The position numbers were made by a program, and so were the translations under genes. A stretch of 64,000 nucleotides of DNA from Achromobacter sp. UMC71 (GTDB taxonomy: Bacteria > Pseudomonadota > Gammaproteobacteria > Burkholderiales > Burkholderiaceae_B). This document shows positions 36,340 to 46,777 of this stretch, one piece after another. The stretch covers positions 1-64,000 of the forward strand of contig NZ_LZZT01000030.1 in NCBI RefSeq assembly GCF_014170305.1, in the 5' to 3' direction. The notes beneath the pieces were generated by a model. The model saw only the letters and a program-made list of their open reading frames with translations. It had not been told where the DNA came from and ran no database searches. Numbering within the stretch: position 1 is the first letter of the stretch; every line of letters starts with the position of its first letter.

Positions 36340-39300
36340 TTCTGTCGGCCCCCTTCATTGTCCGGCCGGTGGCGACCACGCTGCTGTCGCTGGCGGTCGT
36401 GCTGGCGGGCATGCTGTCGTTTTTCCTGTTGCCGGTGGCGCCGCTGCCGCAGGTGGACATTCCGACGATCTCGGTGTCGGCCAGCCTGCCGGGCGCCAGC
36501 CCCGAAACCATGGCATCCAGCGTGGCCACGCCGCTGGAGCGGTCGCTGGGCAGCATCGCGGGCGTGACCGAAATGACGTCGAGCAGCACGCAGGGCTCGA
36601 CCCGCGTGACGCTGCAGTTCGACCTGTCGCGCGACATCAACGGCGCCGCGCGCGACGTGCAGGCGGCCATCAACGCGGCCCGTTCGCTGCTGCCGACCAG
36701 CCTGCGCAGCAACCCCACGTATCACAAGTCCAATCCGTCGGATGCGCCCATCATGACGCTGGCGATGACGTCCGACACGCTCAGCCAGGGCCAGCTGTAC
36801 GACCTGGCGTCGACCATCGTGGCGCAGAAGCTGTCGCAGGTGGACGGGGTGGGCGAGGTCACGGTGGGCGGCAGTTCGTTGCCGGCGGTTCGCGTGACGG
36901 TGCTGCCGGGCGCGCTGGCCAACCGCGGCGTGTCGCTGGACGACGTGCGCACGGCGCTGGCCAATGCCAACGCCAACCGCCCCAAGGGCGTGCTGGAAAA
37001 CGACCGCTACCACTGGCAGGTGATGGTCAACGACCAGCTCAGCCGGGCCGAGCAATACCGGCCGCTGATCGTGGCCTGGCGCGACGGTGCGCCCGTGCGT
37101 GTGTCGGACGTGGCCAAGGTCGAGGACTCGGTCGAGGACCTGTACCAGACCGGCTTCTACAACGAACGCAAGGCGATCCTGATGATCGTGCGGCGCCAGG
37201 CCGACGCCAACATCATCGAGACCGTGGACGCGGTGCGGGCGCAGCTGCCGGTGCTGCTGGCGCTGATGCCGGCCGACGTGCACCTGACCGTGGCGCAGGA
37301 CCGCACACCCAGCATCCGGGCGTCGCTGCACGAGGCCGAGCTGACGCTGATCATCGCGGTGGGCCTGGTGGTGCTGGTGGTGCTGCTGTTCCTGCGGCGC
37401 TGGCGGGCGGCCATCATTCCCAGCATCGCGGTGCCGGTGTCGCTGATCGGCACGTTCTGCATCATGTACCTTTGTGGCTTCACGCTGAACACGATTTCGC
37501 TGATGGCGCTGATCGTGGCCACCGGTTTCGTGGTGGACGACGCCATCGTGGTGCTCGAGAACATCATGCGCCATGTCGAGAACGGCATGTCGCCCATGCG
37601 GGCCGCGCTGCGCGGCTCGAGGGAAGTGGGCTTTACGGTGCTATCCATGAGCCTGTCGCTGGTGGCGGTGTTCATTCCCATCCTGCTGATGGGCGGGGTG
37701 GTGGGGCGGCTGTTCCGTGAGTTCGCGGTGACGCTGTCGGCCTCCATCATGGTGTCGCTGGTGGTATCGCTGACGCTGACGCCCATGATGTGCGCGCGCC
37801 TGCTCAAGCCCGAACCCAAGGAACCCGAGCCGCCGGGCCGCCTGGCGCGCTGGGCGGAAAGCGGCTTTGCCTGGATGCAGGACGGCTACCGCCGCAGCCT
37901 GGCCTGGGCGCTGGCGCACAGCCGCCTGATGATGCTGATATTGGCGGCGGCCGTGGGCCTGAACGTGTACCTGTATACGGTGGTGCCCAAGGGCTTTTTC
38001 CCGCAACAGGACACCGGCCAGCTGCTGGGCTTTTTCCGGGTCGACCAGGGCACTTCGTTCCAGGCCACCATCCCCAAGCTGGATGCGCTGCGCAAGGTGG
38101 TGCTGGCGGACCCTGCCGTGCAAAGCATGACCGGCTATGCCGGCGGGCGCGGCGGCAGCAACAGCAGCTTCATGCAGATCCAGCTCAAGCCGCTGGCCGA
38201 ACGCCAGGTGTCGGCCGACCAGGTCATCAACCGGCTGCGCGCGCGGTTGCAGAACATGCCGGGGGCGCGCATGTTCCTGGTGTCGCAGCAGGACATCCGC
38301 ATCGGCGGGCGCCAGAGCCAGGGCTCGTACGACTACACGCTGATGTCCGGTGACCTGCAACTGTTGCGCAGCTGGATGCCCAAGGTGCAGCTGGCGATGT
38401 CGAAGATTCCCGAGATCACCGACGTGGATACCGACGTCGAGGACAAGGGCCGCGAAATCAACTTGGTGATCGACCGCGAGGCCGCCACGCGGCTGGGCGT
38501 GAGCATGTCGACCATCTCGACCGTGCTGAACAATTCCTTCAGCCAGCGGCAGGTGTCGGTGATGTACGGGCCGCTGAACCAGTATCACGTGGTGATGGGC
38601 GTGGATGCCGCGTTCGCGCAGGACATCGAATCGCTCAAGCAGGTGGAAGTGATCACCTCGGCCGGCACGCGCGTGCCGATGGCGGCGTTCGCCCGCTTTG
38701 AAAATGCCAATGCGCCGCTCAGCGTGCAGCACCAGGGCCTGTTCGTGGCCGACACGGTGTCGTTCAGCCTGGCGCCCGGCGTGTCGCTGGGGCAAGCCAC
38801 CGCGGCGATCGACGCCGAGGTGGCGCGCATCGGCCTGCCGTCGGATCAGATCCAGGCCGGGTTCCAGGGCACCGCGGCGGCGCTGCAACAGACGCTGGCG
38901 CAGCAGCCCTGGCTGATCCTGGCGGCGCTGGTGACCATGTACATCGTGCTGGGCATCCTGTACGAGAGCTTCGTGCATCCGCTGACGATCCTGTCGACCT
39001 TGCCGTCGGCGGGCCTGGGCGCGCTGCTGGCGCTGCTGCTGGTGCGCACCGATTTCACGCTGATCGCCCTGATCGGGGTGTTTCTCCTGATCGGTATCGT
39101 CAAGAAGAACGCCATCATGATGGTGGACTTTGCGCTGGATGCCGAGCGCAACCAGGGCATGGCGCCGCGCGAGGCGATTTTCCAGGCCTGCCTGACGCGA
39201 TTCCGCCCGATCATGATGACCACCATGGCGGCGATCTTCGGCGCGCTGCCGCTGGTGGTGGCCACCGGCGCCGGCGTCGAGATGCGCCAGCCGCTGGGCA

Positions 39301-39449
39301 TTACCATCGTGGGCGGTCTGGTACTGAGCCAGATCCTGACGCTGTACACCACGCCCGTGGTTTATCTTTACCTAGACCGTTTCCGTCTCTGGGCTGCGCG
39401 CGGGCGCACCCGGCGCGCGGGCGGCGACGCTTCCATAGAACAAATATGA
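36336..39449 (+). CDS. mdtC: RND multidrug efflux permease (MdtC/MuxC type)
   Basis: This is the second pump subunit, 1037 residues, with the same topology and Asp401/Asp402 in [13 protein letters not shown]. It is clearly distinct from the first permease, so the pair is the conserved heteromeric type and not a recent duplication. It is translationally coupled on both sides by ATGA overlaps, to the first permease and to the outer-membrane factor. No baeSR-like two-component genes follow, unlike in enterobacteria. Confidence 0.95.
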   Translation: MILSAPFIVRPVATTLLSLAVVLAGMLSFFLLPVAPLPQVDIPTISVSASLPGASPETMASSVATPLERSLGSIAGVTEMTSSSTQGSTRVTLQFDLSRDINGAARDVQAAINAARSLLPTSLRSNPTYHKSNPSDAPIMTLAMTSDTLSQGQLYDLASTIVAQKLSQVDGVGEVTVGGSSLPAVRVTVLPGALANRGVSLDDVRTALANANANRPKGVLENDRYHWQVMVNDQLSRAEQYRPLIVAWRDGAPVRVSDVAKVEDSVEDLYQTGFYNERKAILMIVRRQADANIIETVDAVRAQLPVLLALMPADVHLTVAQDRTPSIRASLHEAELTLIIAVGLVVLVVLLFLRRWRAAIIPSIAVPVSLIGTFCIMYLCGFTLNTISLMALIVATGFVVDDAIVVLENIMRHVENGMSPMRAALRGSREVGFTVLSMSLSLVAVFIPILLMGGVVGRLFREFAVTLSASIMVSLVVSLTLTPMMCARLLKPEPKEPEPPGRLARWAESGFAWMQDGYRRSLAWALAHSRLMMLILAAAVGLNVYLYTVVPKGFFPQQDTGQLLGFFRVDQGTSFQATIPKLDALRKVVLADPAVQSMTGYAGGRGGSNSSFMQIQLKPLAERQVSADQVINRLRARLQNMPGARMFLVSQQDIRIGGRQSQGSYDYTLMSGDLQLLRSWMPKVQLAMSKIPEITDVDTDVEDKGREINLVIDREAATRLGVSMSTISTVLNNSFSQRQVSVMYGPLNQYHVVMGVDAAFAQDIESLKQVEVITSAGTRVPMAAFARFENANAPLSVQHQGLFVADTVSFSLAPGVSLGQATAAIDAEVARIGLPSDQIQAGFQGTAAALQQTLAQQPWLILAALVTMYIVLGILYESFVHPLTILSTLPSAGLGALLALLLVRTDFTLIALIGVFLLIGIVKKNAIMMVDFALDAERNQGMAPREAIFQACLTRFRPIMMTTMAAIFGALPLVVATGAGVEMRQPLGITIVGGLVLSQILTLYTTPVVYLYLDRFRLWAARGRTRRAGGDASIEQI

Positions 39450-41020
39450 TCCGCAACGCCCAGCCTTTCCCCTACGCAATCCTGCCGCGCGCGGGCGCGG
39501 TGCTGGCGCTGTGCGCCGTGCTGAGCGCTTGCGCCGTCGGCCCTGATTACCAGCGTCCGGCGCTGGACGTGGGCGCGGACTACAAAGAAGGGCAGGTCGA
39601 AGTGCCGGGCTGGAAACAGGCCCAGCCGCGCGACGAGGCCGACCGCGGGCAGTGGTGGCGTGTGTATGACGACGCCACGCTCAACGAGCTGGTGGATCGC
39701 CTGAACACGTCGAACCAGACTATCGCCCAGGCCGAGGCCAACTACCGGCAGGCGTTGGGCCTGGTGCGCGGCGCGCGCGCCGGTTTCTTTCCCACGGTGG
39801 GCGCGGGGGCGGGCCTGACCCGCTCGGGCAGCGGCGGGGGCAGCGGTTCGTCGTCATCGACGTCGGGCGGCAGCGGCGGCAGCAACGTGTCGAACCAATA
39901 TTCGCTGACCGGCAACGTCAGCTGGGAACTGGACGTATGGGGCCGGGTGCGTCGCAGCGTCGAGTCGTCCGAGGCCAGCGCCGCGGCCAGCCAGGCCGAC
40001 CTGGCCGCGACCCGGCTCAGCGCGCAGGCCTCGCTGGTGCAGGCCTATCTGCAATTGCGCGTGCTGGACGAACAGAAGCGCCTGCTGGACGCCACCGTGG
40101 CGGCCTACGAGAAGTCGCTGCAGCTGACGCAGAACCGCTACAACGTGGGCGTGGTTGGGCAGTCGGACGTGGCCGTGGCGCGCACGCAGGTCGAAAGCAC
40201 GCGCGCGCAGTCCATCGACCTGGATTGGCAGCGCGGGCAGTACGAGCACGCGATCGCGGTGCTGATGGGCCAGGCGCCGTCGCATTTCACCTTGCCGCCG
40301 GCAGCCTTCAACGTGCAACTGCCGCAGATTCCGGTGGGGCTGCCGTCCGAGCTGCTGGAACGCCGTCCCGACGTGGCCGCCGCCGAGCGCCGCGCGGCCG
40401 CGGCCAATGCGCAGATCGGCGTGGCGCAGGCGGCCTGGTTCCCCAGCCTGACCTTGTCGGCCGACGGCGGTTTCCGCAACGGCCAGTTCGCCGACCTGCT
40501 GACGGCGCCAGCGCGCTTCTGGTCGCTGGGGCCGGCCTTGGCGATGACTCTCTTCGACGGCGGCGCGCGCCAGGCGCAGGTGGAACAGGCGCGCGCGTCC
40601 TTCGACGCGCAGGCCGCGGCCTATCGCCAGGCGGCGTTGGTCGGGCTGCGCGAGGTCGAGGACTACCTGATCCAGCTGCGCGTGATGGAAAACGAACAGA
40701 CCGTGCAACGCCGCGCGCTGGAAGCCGCGCGCGAGTCGCTGCGGCTGATCCAGAACCAGTACAAGGCCGGCCTGGTGGACTACCTGAGCGTGGCGGTCGT
40801 GGACGCGACCGCGCTCAACAACGAGCGCAGCGCGCTCAGCCTGTACGGCAACCGGCTCGTGGCCAGCGTGAACCTGATCGTCGCCCTGGGCGGTGGCTGG
40901 GACGGGTTGCCTGGCACGCAGGGCGCCGCTGCGCAGGCGGCGCCAGCCGCGGCCCCTGGCACGGCGCCCGCCACGGCGCCGGCTCCCACGGCGGCGCCCG
41001 CGCCCGCCGCGCAGCCCTAG
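39446..41020 (+). CDS. RND outer-membrane channel lipoprotein (OprM/NodT family)
   Basis: This 524-residue outer-membrane factor completes the tripartite pump. The signal peptide ends in a lipobox LSAC with Cys29. The two halves each carry an outer-membrane strand pair and long helices, with [33 protein letters not shown] in the middle. Two odd features are seen: a Gly/Ser-only stretch at residues 127-147, probably an enlarged surface loop, and an Ala/Pro/Thr-rich tail over the last 30 or so residues. It ends the operon; no clear terminator follows. Confidence 0.93.
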   Translation: MIRNAQPFPYAILPRAGAVLALCAVLSACAVGPDYQRPALDVGADYKEGQVEVPGWKQAQPRDEADRGQWWRVYDDATLNELVDRLNTSNQTIAQAEANYRQALGLVRGARAGFFPTVGAGAGLTRSGSGGGSGSSSSTSGGSGGSNVSNQYSLTGNVSWELDVWGRVRRSVESSEASAAASQADLAATRLSAQASLVQAYLQLRVLDEQKRLLDATVAAYEKSLQLTQNRYNVGVVGQSDVAVARTQVESTRAQSIDLDWQRGQYEHAIAVLMGQAPSHFTLPPAAFNVQLPQIPVGLPSELLERRPDVAAAERRAAAANAQIGVAQAAWFPSLTLSADGGFRNGQFADLLTAPARFWSLGPALAMTLFDGGARQAQVEQARASFDAQAAAYRQAALVGLREVEDYLIQLRVMENEQTVQRRALEAARESLRLIQNQYKAGLVDYLSVAVVDATALNNERSALSLYGNRLVASVNLIVALGGGWDGLPGTQGAAAQAAPAAAPGTAPATAPAPTAAPAPAAQP

Positions 41021-41049
41021 GGATAACGCCTAACCTCTCCTCGGCCCGA

Positions 41050-41078
41050 TTGACAAGCCAGGGCGCCGGGTTCTTAAT
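41050..41078 (+). promoter_or_regulatory. Strong promoter for the Bug gene of the D-amino-acid cluster
   Basis: A consensus -35 TTGACA at 41050-41055 and a -10-like CTTAAT at 41073-41078 are separated by 17 bases. Transcription would start near 41085, directly before the palindrome at 41088-41103. Confidence 0.6.
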
Positions 41079-41087
41079 GCGTCAAAA

Positions 41088-41103
41088 GTGACCATTCGGT
41101 CAC
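41088..41103. promoter_or_regulatory. Palindromic operator, GTGAC-N6-GTCAC, copy 1
   Basis: GTGACCATTCGGTCAC is a 16-base palindrome, extended by A/T to AGTGACC/GGTCACT. It looks like a TetR-family operator and overlaps the expected transcription start of the Bug gene, where binding would repress. The same GTGAC-N6-GTCAC pattern occurs at 51252-51267 in front of the ABC operon that contains a TetR gene. Confidence 0.65.
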
Positions 41104-41224
41104 TCTGGACGCACTGCCCGGGATGGCATCCGTGCCATGCCTGGCCGACTCGTCCGCATCGCGAAGTACCGTTGCGCCGGATTCCGTTTGATCAATCGAA
41201 CACTTCTCATGAAGGGGAAAGAGG

Positions 41225-42235
41225 ATGGGCAGGTTTTTTCGTGCAAGGAAGGGCGGCGCGGCCGCGCGCCTGGCATTGGCCGGCATGGCCGTGGCAACAG
41301 CCGCCATCGCCGCGCCAGGCGCCGCCGTCGCGGCATGGCCCGAGCGGCCCATCACGCTGATCGTGCCCTTCCCGCCGGGCGGCACCACCGACATCTTCGC
41401 GCGCACCATTGCCGAGCACATGCGGCCGACGCTGGGCCAGTCCATCGTGGTGGAGAACAAGCCGGGCGCGGCCGGCAATCTGGGCGTGGCCGCGGCAACG
41501 CGCGCGCAGCCGGACGGCTACACCATCGTGCTGGGCTCGGTGGGCACCCAGAGCGTCAATCAATTCCTGTACAGCAACATTGGCTTCAACCCCGCCACCG
41601 ACCTGGTGCCGCTGGGCATGATCGCGTCCACGCCCAATGTCATGGCGGTCGCGGCCGGCTCGCCCTGGCGCACGCTCGATGACGTGATGAAGGCGGTGAA
41701 GAAAGACCCCGGCAAGTATTCCTATGCATCGCCGGGCATCGGCTCGTCGGTGCACCTGACCGGCGCCTATTTCGAGTCGATGGCCGGTCTGCAGATGCTG
41801 CATGTGCCGTTCAAGGGCTCGTCGGCCGCGATTCCGGCGGTAATCGGCGGCCAGGTCGACATCCTGATGGACAACCTGCCCAGTTCGATGGCGGCGCTGA
41901 AGGCGGGCGACCGTCTGCGCGGCATCGCGGTCACGTCGGCCGAGCGCAGCCCCGCCGCGCCTGACCTGCCCACCATGGCCGAAGCCGGGCTGCCGGGCTT
42001 CGAGGTCACGGCCTGGTCGGGCCTGTACGCGCCGCGCGGCACGCCGGCTGCGGTGGTGGACAAGCTGATCGTGGCGATGAAGCAGGCGCTGCAATCGCCC
42101 GCGCTGAAGCAGTCGCTGGCGCAGGGCGGGGCCACGCCCGGCAACCTGTTCGGCGCGGACCTGGCGGCCTTCGAGGTGAAGGAACGCGACAAGTGGGGCA
42201 AGCTGATCCAGAGCCGCGGTATCAAGGCGGACTGA
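41225..42235 (+). CDS. Bug-family periplasmic receptor of the D-amino-acid cluster
   Basis: This 336-residue TTT receptor has a long signal peptide ending in AVAAWPERP. The landmarks TLIVPFPPGGTTDIFAR, GQSIVVENKPGAAGNLGV and DGYTIVLGS follow. It converges with dadA and shares the palindromic operator motif with the D-aminoacylase operon, so it may carry a related substrate into the periplasm or signal its presence; that link is inference. GGGGAAAGAGG precedes the ATG. Confidence 0.92.
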   Translation: MGRFFRARKGGAAARLALAGMAVATAAIAAPGAAVAAWPERPITLIVPFPPGGTTDIFARTIAEHMRPTLGQSIVVENKPGAAGNLGVAAATRAQPDGYTIVLGSVGTQSVNQFLYSNIGFNPATDLVPLGMIASTPNVMAVAAGSPWRTLDDVMKAVKKDPGKYSYASPGIGSSVHLTGAYFESMAGLQMLHVPFKGSSAAIPAVIGGQVDILMDNLPSSMAALKAGDRLRGIAVTSAERSPAAPDLPTMAEAGLPGFEVTAWSGLYAPRGTPAAVVDKLIVAMKQALQSPALKQSLAQGGATPGNLFGADLAAFEVKERDKWGKLIQSRGIKAD

Positions 42236-42239
42236 CAAG

Positions 42240-42261
42240 GCGGGGCCGCGGCCGGCCCCGC
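42240..42261. terminator. GC-rich hairpin between convergent Bug and dadA genes
   Basis: GCGGGGCCG at 42240-42248 and CGGCCCCGC at 42253-42261 are perfect nine-base arms around a four-base loop, lying four bases after the Bug stop. No T-tract follows in either direction. Confidence 0.55.
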
Positions 42262-42299
42262 GCTACATCGCGTCATCCCGCGCCTCGATGCCGAGCGCG

Positions 42300-43553
42300 T
42301 CAAACGCTCAAGGCGAAGGCGCCAGGATCCACCGCGGGGCGCTGACCCCGCATCAGATCCGCCAGCATGCGCGCGCTGCCCGCGGCCAGGGTGAAGCCCA
42401 GGCCGCCATGGCCGGCATTCAGCCACAGGTTGCGCCAGGGCGTGGCGCCGATCAGCGGCTTGCCGTCGGCACGTGCCGGACGCAGGCCGGCCCAGGCTTG
42501 CGGCGCGCCGGCGGGATTCAGGCGCGGAAAGAACCGCGCGACGTCGGCTTGCAGGCTCTGCACGCGGCGCGGGTCGATCGCGGCGTCCTTCGCGCCGATA
42601 TCGACCATGCCGGCTACGCGCAGGCGCTGGCCCAGCCGCGCATACACGACCTTGCGGCCGATATCGCTGATGCTGGCGACGGGCGCGAGGCTGTCCGGCG
42701 TCAGGTCGTACGTCAGGCTGTAGCCCTTGAGCGGATAGATGCCCAGGTCCAACCCGATGCGTCGCGCCAGCGCCTGCGCGCCGATGCCGCCGGCCAGCAC
42801 GTAGTGGTCGGCCTGCAGGTCGCCGCCGGGCGTGGCCAAGGCCGCGATGCGGCCGTTCTCGGTGCGCAGGGCCGATACCGGCGTGTTGAAGTGGAACCGC
42901 ACGGTGCCGGGCGCGGCCCGTAGGATGCGTTCCAGTTCGTCGCACAGGCGCAGGCAGTCGCCGGCGTCCTCGGTCGGGGTGTAGATGGCGCCGGCGATGC
43001 TGGCGCCGATGTCGGCCAGCGAGGGTTCCAGGTCCAGGCAGGCCCGGCGGTCCAGCGCGCGTTGTTCGCAGCCCAGCGAGGCCTGGTAGTCCATCTGCGC
43101 CAGCGCCCGGCTGTAACTGGCCGCGTCCTGGTAGACCAGCAGCTTGCCGCTGGAACTGAAATCGAAGGCCGGCTGTTCGCGGCCGACCAACTCGTGTACG
43201 CAGAGACGGCTGTACAGCCCCAGCGCCAGCAGCTCGCGGGTGGTGGCGCGGCTTTGCGCGCGGGTGCAGGCGCGCAGGAAGTCCAGGCACCAGCGCCACT
43301 GGGCCGGGTCCAGCCGCGGTCGCCAGCGCAGGGGCGTGTCGCGGCCCAGCAGCCAGGCGGGCAGCTTGGGCAGCACCGCGGGGTCGGCCAGCGGCGCCAC
43401 GAAGCTGTAGCTGAGCTGGGCGCCATTGGCGCGGCTAGTGACCAGGCCCGGACCGGGGCCGGCGTCCACTACGGTGACCTGGTGGCCTTCGCGGTGCAGG
43501 ATATAGGCGGTGGCCATGCCGACCACGCCCGCGCCGATGACGATTGTGCGCAT
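42300..43553 (-). CDS. dadA: D-amino-acid dehydrogenase small subunit (DadA-like)
   Basis: This 417-residue FAD-dependent DAO-family dehydrogenase has the N-terminal motif VIGAGVVGMATAYILHREGH, the central GGIGAQALARRIGLDLGIYPLKGYSLTYD and the late LWLNAGHGGLGFTLAAGSARMLADL. It oxidises D-amino acids to 2-oxo acids and ammonia, passing electrons to the respiratory chain at the inner membrane. It lies 90 bases after the D-aminoacylase gene in the same direction, so it would oxidise the free D-amino acids that enzyme releases. Confidence 0.88.
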   Translation of the reverse strand: MRTIVIGAGVVGMATAYILHREGHQVTVVDAGPGPGLVTSRANGAQLSYSFVAPLADPAVLPKLPAWLLGRDTPLRWRPRLDPAQWRWCLDFLRACTRAQSRATTRELLALGLYSRLCVHELVGREQPAFDFSSSGKLLVYQDAASYSRALAQMDYQASLGCEQRALDRRACLDLEPSLADIGASIAGAIYTPTEDAGDCLRLCDELERILRAAPGTVRFHFNTPVSALRTENGRIAALATPGGDLQADHYVLAGGIGAQALARRIGLDLGIYPLKGYSLTYDLTPDSLAPVASISDIGRKVVYARLGQRLRVAGMVDIGAKDAAIDPRRVQSLQADVARFFPRLNPAGAPQAWAGLRPARADGKPLIGATPWRNLWLNAGHGGLGFTLAAGSARMLADLMRGQRPAVDPGAFALSV

Positions 43554-43643
43554 GATGCTCCGGGAGAGGGCGCCGCCCGCGGGTCGGCGCCGGATGACAG
43601 GGACGGCGCAGCCGCGCGTAGCGGTCCGCGCAGTGGCGAGGGA

Positions 43644-45161
43644 TCAGGCGGTTGGCGTGGCCGCGCCTGCCCAGGATGGCGTGTCGAAGCCCGGCGCGGC
43701 GCGGTCGTCGCCGCGCAGCAGACGGCCGGGCCGCGCGCCGGTGGGCACGCCGTTCTCTTCCACCTGTTGACCGTTGACCAGCACGGCCTGGATGCCGGCG
43801 GACGGCTGCAGCGGATCGGCAAAGGTGGCCATGTCGACGACGGCGGCGGGGTCGAACACCACCACGTCGGCATAGCAGCCCGCGCGCAGCACGCCGCGGT
43901 CGCGCAAGCCGAACTGGGCAGCGGTCAGGCTGGTCATGCGGCGGATCGCCTCTTCCATGCCCAGCACCCGCATTTCGCGCACATAGCGGCCCAGTACGCG
44001 CGAAAACGCGCCCCACAGGCGCGGATGCGGCCGCTGGTCATGCGGCAGGCCGTCGGAGCCGATCATCACGTGGCGGTGGCCGATGACGCGCTTGACGTCG
44101 TCTTCATCCATCGAGAAATAGATCGCGCCGCCCGGCGACAGCTCTTCGGCCAGCCGCTGGGGGTCCTTGCCCTCGCGCGCGGCCAGCTCGCGCAGATCCA
44201 CACCCTGGATCTCGGGCCGGGTCTGCGACCAGGTCACGATGATCTTCTCGCCGGCCGGCACCCGGCGCGGTTCCAGGATGGTGGACGAGGCGGCGTAGGG
44301 GTAGACGTCCATACCCAGCGGCTGGTCGGCGCGCGCGCGGTCGAACAGCGCCAGCGTCTCGGCGGTGCGGCCGTGGTTGTGCTTGCCGGTGACCTTGTGG
44401 TGCGACAGGATGGCGGGCACGTCGGCGGCGCGGCCGATCAGGAAAGCTTCTTCCATGGAATCGCAGACGTGGTCGGCCTCGTCGCGCAGATGCGTGGTGT
44501 ACAAGCCCTGCCAAGCGGCCAGCGGCGCGGCCACGCCGATGACCTCTTCGGTGCTGGCGTGCATGGCGGTGGGGTAGTACAGGCCGGTGGACAGGCCCGC
44601 GGCGCCAGCGGCCATGGCCTGGTCCAGCGCATGGCGCATCGCCGCGATCTCGTGCTTGTCGGCGGGGCGGTCCAGCCGGTCCATGGCCGACACCCGCAGG
44701 CTGGAATGGCCCACCAGCGCCAGGCTGTTGACGGCCGCCGGGCTGGCGTCCAGCGCGGCGGCGTAGTCCTGCATGCGGGCGTACAGCTCGCCCGTATGCT
44801 GGGCCAGCAGGTTCAGCGGCGGCGGCACCGTGTCGCCGGGCGCGCGCACCGGCGCCAGGCTGATGCCGCAATTGCCCGTCACCACGGTGGTGACGCCCTG
44901 GCTGACCTTGGGCCGCATCAGCGGCGAGGCCAGCAGGGCGCGGTCGTCGTGGGTATGGCAGTCGATGAAACCCGGCGCCACGACCTTGCCGGCGGCATCC
45001 AGGCGGCGCTTGGCCGTCCAGCCGGCGCCGTCGCCGACGGCGGCGATGCGCTGGCCCGAAATAGCCACGTCGGCGCGGCGGGCCGGGCCGCCCAGGCCGT
45101 CGGCGACCAGGCCGCCGCTGATGATGAGGTCGTATTCGTGTGGATCGGGATGCGCGTGCAT
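43644..45161 (-). CDS. N-acyl-D-amino-acid deacylase (D-aminoacylase)
   Basis: This zinc amidohydrolase releases D-amino acids from N-acyl-D-amino acids. The 505-residue protein has the expected metal and catalytic positions: His69 and His71 in FIDCHTHDD, Cys98 in TGNCGIS, His224 in TTHLRDEAD, His255 in SHHKVTGKHNHG and Asp370 in MIGSDGLPHD. This matches the structurally known Alcaligenes D-aminoacylase. Whether it prefers neutral, D-Glu or D-Asp substrates cannot be told. It lies seven bases after a TetR gene and 90 before dadA, as part of one long minus-strand operon. Confidence 0.9.
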   Translation of the reverse strand: MHAHPDPHEYDLIISGGLVADGLGGPARRADVAISGQRIAAVGDGAGWTAKRRLDAAGKVVAPGFIDCHTHDDRALLASPLMRPKVSQGVTTVVTGNCGISLAPVRAPGDTVPPPLNLLAQHTGELYARMQDYAAALDASPAAVNSLALVGHSSLRVSAMDRLDRPADKHEIAAMRHALDQAMAAGAAGLSTGLYYPTAMHASTEEVIGVAAPLAAWQGLYTTHLRDEADHVCDSMEEAFLIGRAADVPAILSHHKVTGKHNHGRTAETLALFDRARADQPLGMDVYPYAASSTILEPRRVPAGEKIIVTWSQTRPEIQGVDLRELAAREGKDPQRLAEELSPGGAIYFSMDEDDVKRVIGHRHVMIGSDGLPHDQRPHPRLWGAFSRVLGRYVREMRVLGMEEAIRRMTSLTAAQFGLRDRGVLRAGCYADVVVFDPAAVVDMATFADPLQPSAGIQAVLVNGQQVEENGVPTGARPGRLLRGDDRAAPGFDTPSWAGAATPTA

Positions 45162-45168
45162 GAAGGGT

Positions 45169-45834
45169 CTATGTCTCGGTATCGACAGGCGGCCGGGGTT
45201 TCTTGCGGCGCGCCTCCAGGGTGGCCAGGGATTCGGTGTTGAGTGGGTCCGGGAAGCCGTGCTTGACCAGGTGCTCGAGCGCGCCGTTGATACGGTCCCA
45301 GCCTTCGGGGGTGCGCAGCGGCACGCCCAGGAAGTGGCTTTCGGTCTTGGCGCGCAGCATCAGGTACAGCACCCCCGCCAGCATCACGCTGACGACGGCG
45401 GGCGTATCCATGTCGGGGGTCAGGCCGTCGACGCGGTCGATGAAACCGCGCGCGGCGCGTTCGCGGCGTTCGGCCAGCGGCGCGGACACCTCGTTGCGTT
45501 CGATGAGTTCCCAGCGGCGCACCTCGCGCAGAGACTCGTTGCCCGCCAGCGCGTCGATCTGGGCGCGCAGCATGGACAGCACCAGGTCGCCGGGGCTGCG
45601 CTGGCTGGATTCGTCGGCGGCCAGCAGGCCCGGGTTGCGGGTCCAGAAGTCCTGTTCCTGCATCCAGGCCAGCATCAGGCCGGGCATGCCGTCGAAATAG
45701 CGGTAGATGAGTTCCTTGCTGACCCCGGCGCGCTTGGCGATGGCATTGATGCCCACGCCCTGCATGCCGGTTTCCTTGATCTGGTCTTCCAGGGCTTGCA
45801 GGATCTGGCGCTCGGTGTTTTCACGTCGGGACAT
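45169..45834 (-). CDS. TetR/AcrR-family regulator inside the D-aminoacylase operon
   Basis: This 221-residue regulator has an N-terminal helix-turn-helix at about 10-55 (GINAIAKRAGVSKELIYRYFDGM) and a helical C-terminal ligand domain. It overlaps the upstream unknown gene by 14 bases and precedes the D-aminoacylase by seven, so it is made with the enzymes it may control. The GTGAC-N6-GTCAC palindromes at 41088 and 51252 are its best candidate operators. If correct it would repress the cluster until a D-amino-acid-related ligand binds. Confidence 0.88.
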   Translation of the reverse strand: MSRRENTERQILQALEDQIKETGMQGVGINAIAKRAGVSKELIYRYFDGMPGLMLAWMQEQDFWTRNPGLLAADESSQRSPGDLVLSMLRAQIDALAGNESLREVRRWELIERNEVSAPLAERRERAARGFIDRVDGLTPDMDTPAVVSVMLAGVLYLMLRAKTESHFLGVPLRTPEGWDRINGALEHLVKHGFPDPLNTESLATLEARRKKPRPPVDTET

Positions 45835-46750
45835 GGGCCGATTCCTTCATGAGGATGAGGGAGCGGGCGGGGTCCGGCAGACCGAACACCCGGCCGTCGG
45901 CCATGTCCACAACGAGTTCGCTGACGGTATGGCCGATATGCCTGCCATCTTGCCAGACTTCGCTGCCCAGGTAGACGGCATTGGCGCGCCGCCGGGCGGT
46001 CGGAAACGACGGATCGGCCTGTTCGATGCCGATGACGCGCTGCCGGGCGTCGACCAGGATCCGGTCGCGTCCGGCCGCCTGGATCACCACAGGCGCGCGC
46101 AGGCTCAAGGCACGATAGGCACCGGCCTGGCCCGTCAGGTCTTGCCAGGCCAGGTCGGCCATGGCCTGGGCCAGCGGCGGGCAGGGAAAGATCGCGTTGT
46201 GCAGCACCGCCAGCCGGCAGGCGCCGTTGTCGCGCGCGGCCTGGCCCCGGTCGGGGCGGCGGTCGACCCGCGCCGTGTTGCCCCAGGCCAATTGACCGTC
46301 CGCCGACAGGGCGATCAGGCCCGCGTCGATTTCCGGATGGGCTTGCAGGACGCCGGCCACCGCGTTTGCCGGGGCCTGCCCGGCCGCCAGTTGCCGCAGC
46401 ACCGCCTGATTCAAGGGCAGGCCATCGGCGCCAGGGCGGTTGGGCAGGCGGTGTCCGGTCACCAGCCCGACCCCGTCGGCGCCCGGCAGGAATTGCACCA
46501 GGGGCTCGGGGCGGTCGGGGCCGCTTTCGATCAGGGCTGCGTGGCTTGCCCGCAGCCAGGCCGGCGGCAGGTCCAGCGCGGTCACGCCGCCGCGTTGGAC
46601 CGTTGCGTGGTGCACGCGGGCGTCTTCGTCCAGCACGGCGAACACCGCGAACCCACCGATGGCGCCGTGGCCCAGCAGCTCGGCGGCCAGGGCGGCCGAG
46701 CGCACGGCCGCGCCCGCGTTGGGACCGTAGGCGGCGACGCCGATGGTCAT
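45821..46750 (-). CDS. Unrecognised conserved-looking protein of the D-aminoacylase operon
   Basis: This 309-residue soluble protein has no signal peptide. It starts TIGVAAYGPNAGAAVRSAALAAELLGHGAIGGF, a pattern of a short strand and a small-residue helix. Later come GVGLVTGHRLPNRPGADGLPLNQAVL and a C-terminal half with NAIFPCPPLAQAMADLAW. I cannot assign a family with confidence; an Ntn-type hydrolase fold or a DUF is possible. It sits between the permease gene and the TetR gene with tight spacing, so it likely acts on the imported compound. Confidence 0.7.
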   Translation of the reverse strand: MTIGVAAYGPNAGAAVRSAALAAELLGHGAIGGFAVFAVLDEDARVHHATVQRGGVTALDLPPAWLRASHAALIESGPDRPEPLVQFLPGADGVGLVTGHRLPNRPGADGLPLNQAVLRQLAAGQAPANAVAGVLQAHPEIDAGLIALSADGQLAWGNTARVDRRPDRGQAARDNGACRLAVLHNAIFPCPPLAQAMADLAWQDLTGQAGAYRALSLRAPVVIQAAGRDRILVDARQRVIGIEQADPSFPTARRRANAVYLGSEVWQDGRHIGHTVSELVVDMADGRVFGLPDPARSLILMKESAHVPT

Positions 46751-46777
46751 GCCGGGTGCCTTTGCAGGGTCATGGCG

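Noticed and set aside
43062..45242. Plus-strand open frame of 726 codons over dadA and the D-aminoacylase
   Set aside because: The composition is that of antisense high-GC frames, while both minus-strand proteins have complete catalytic motifs.
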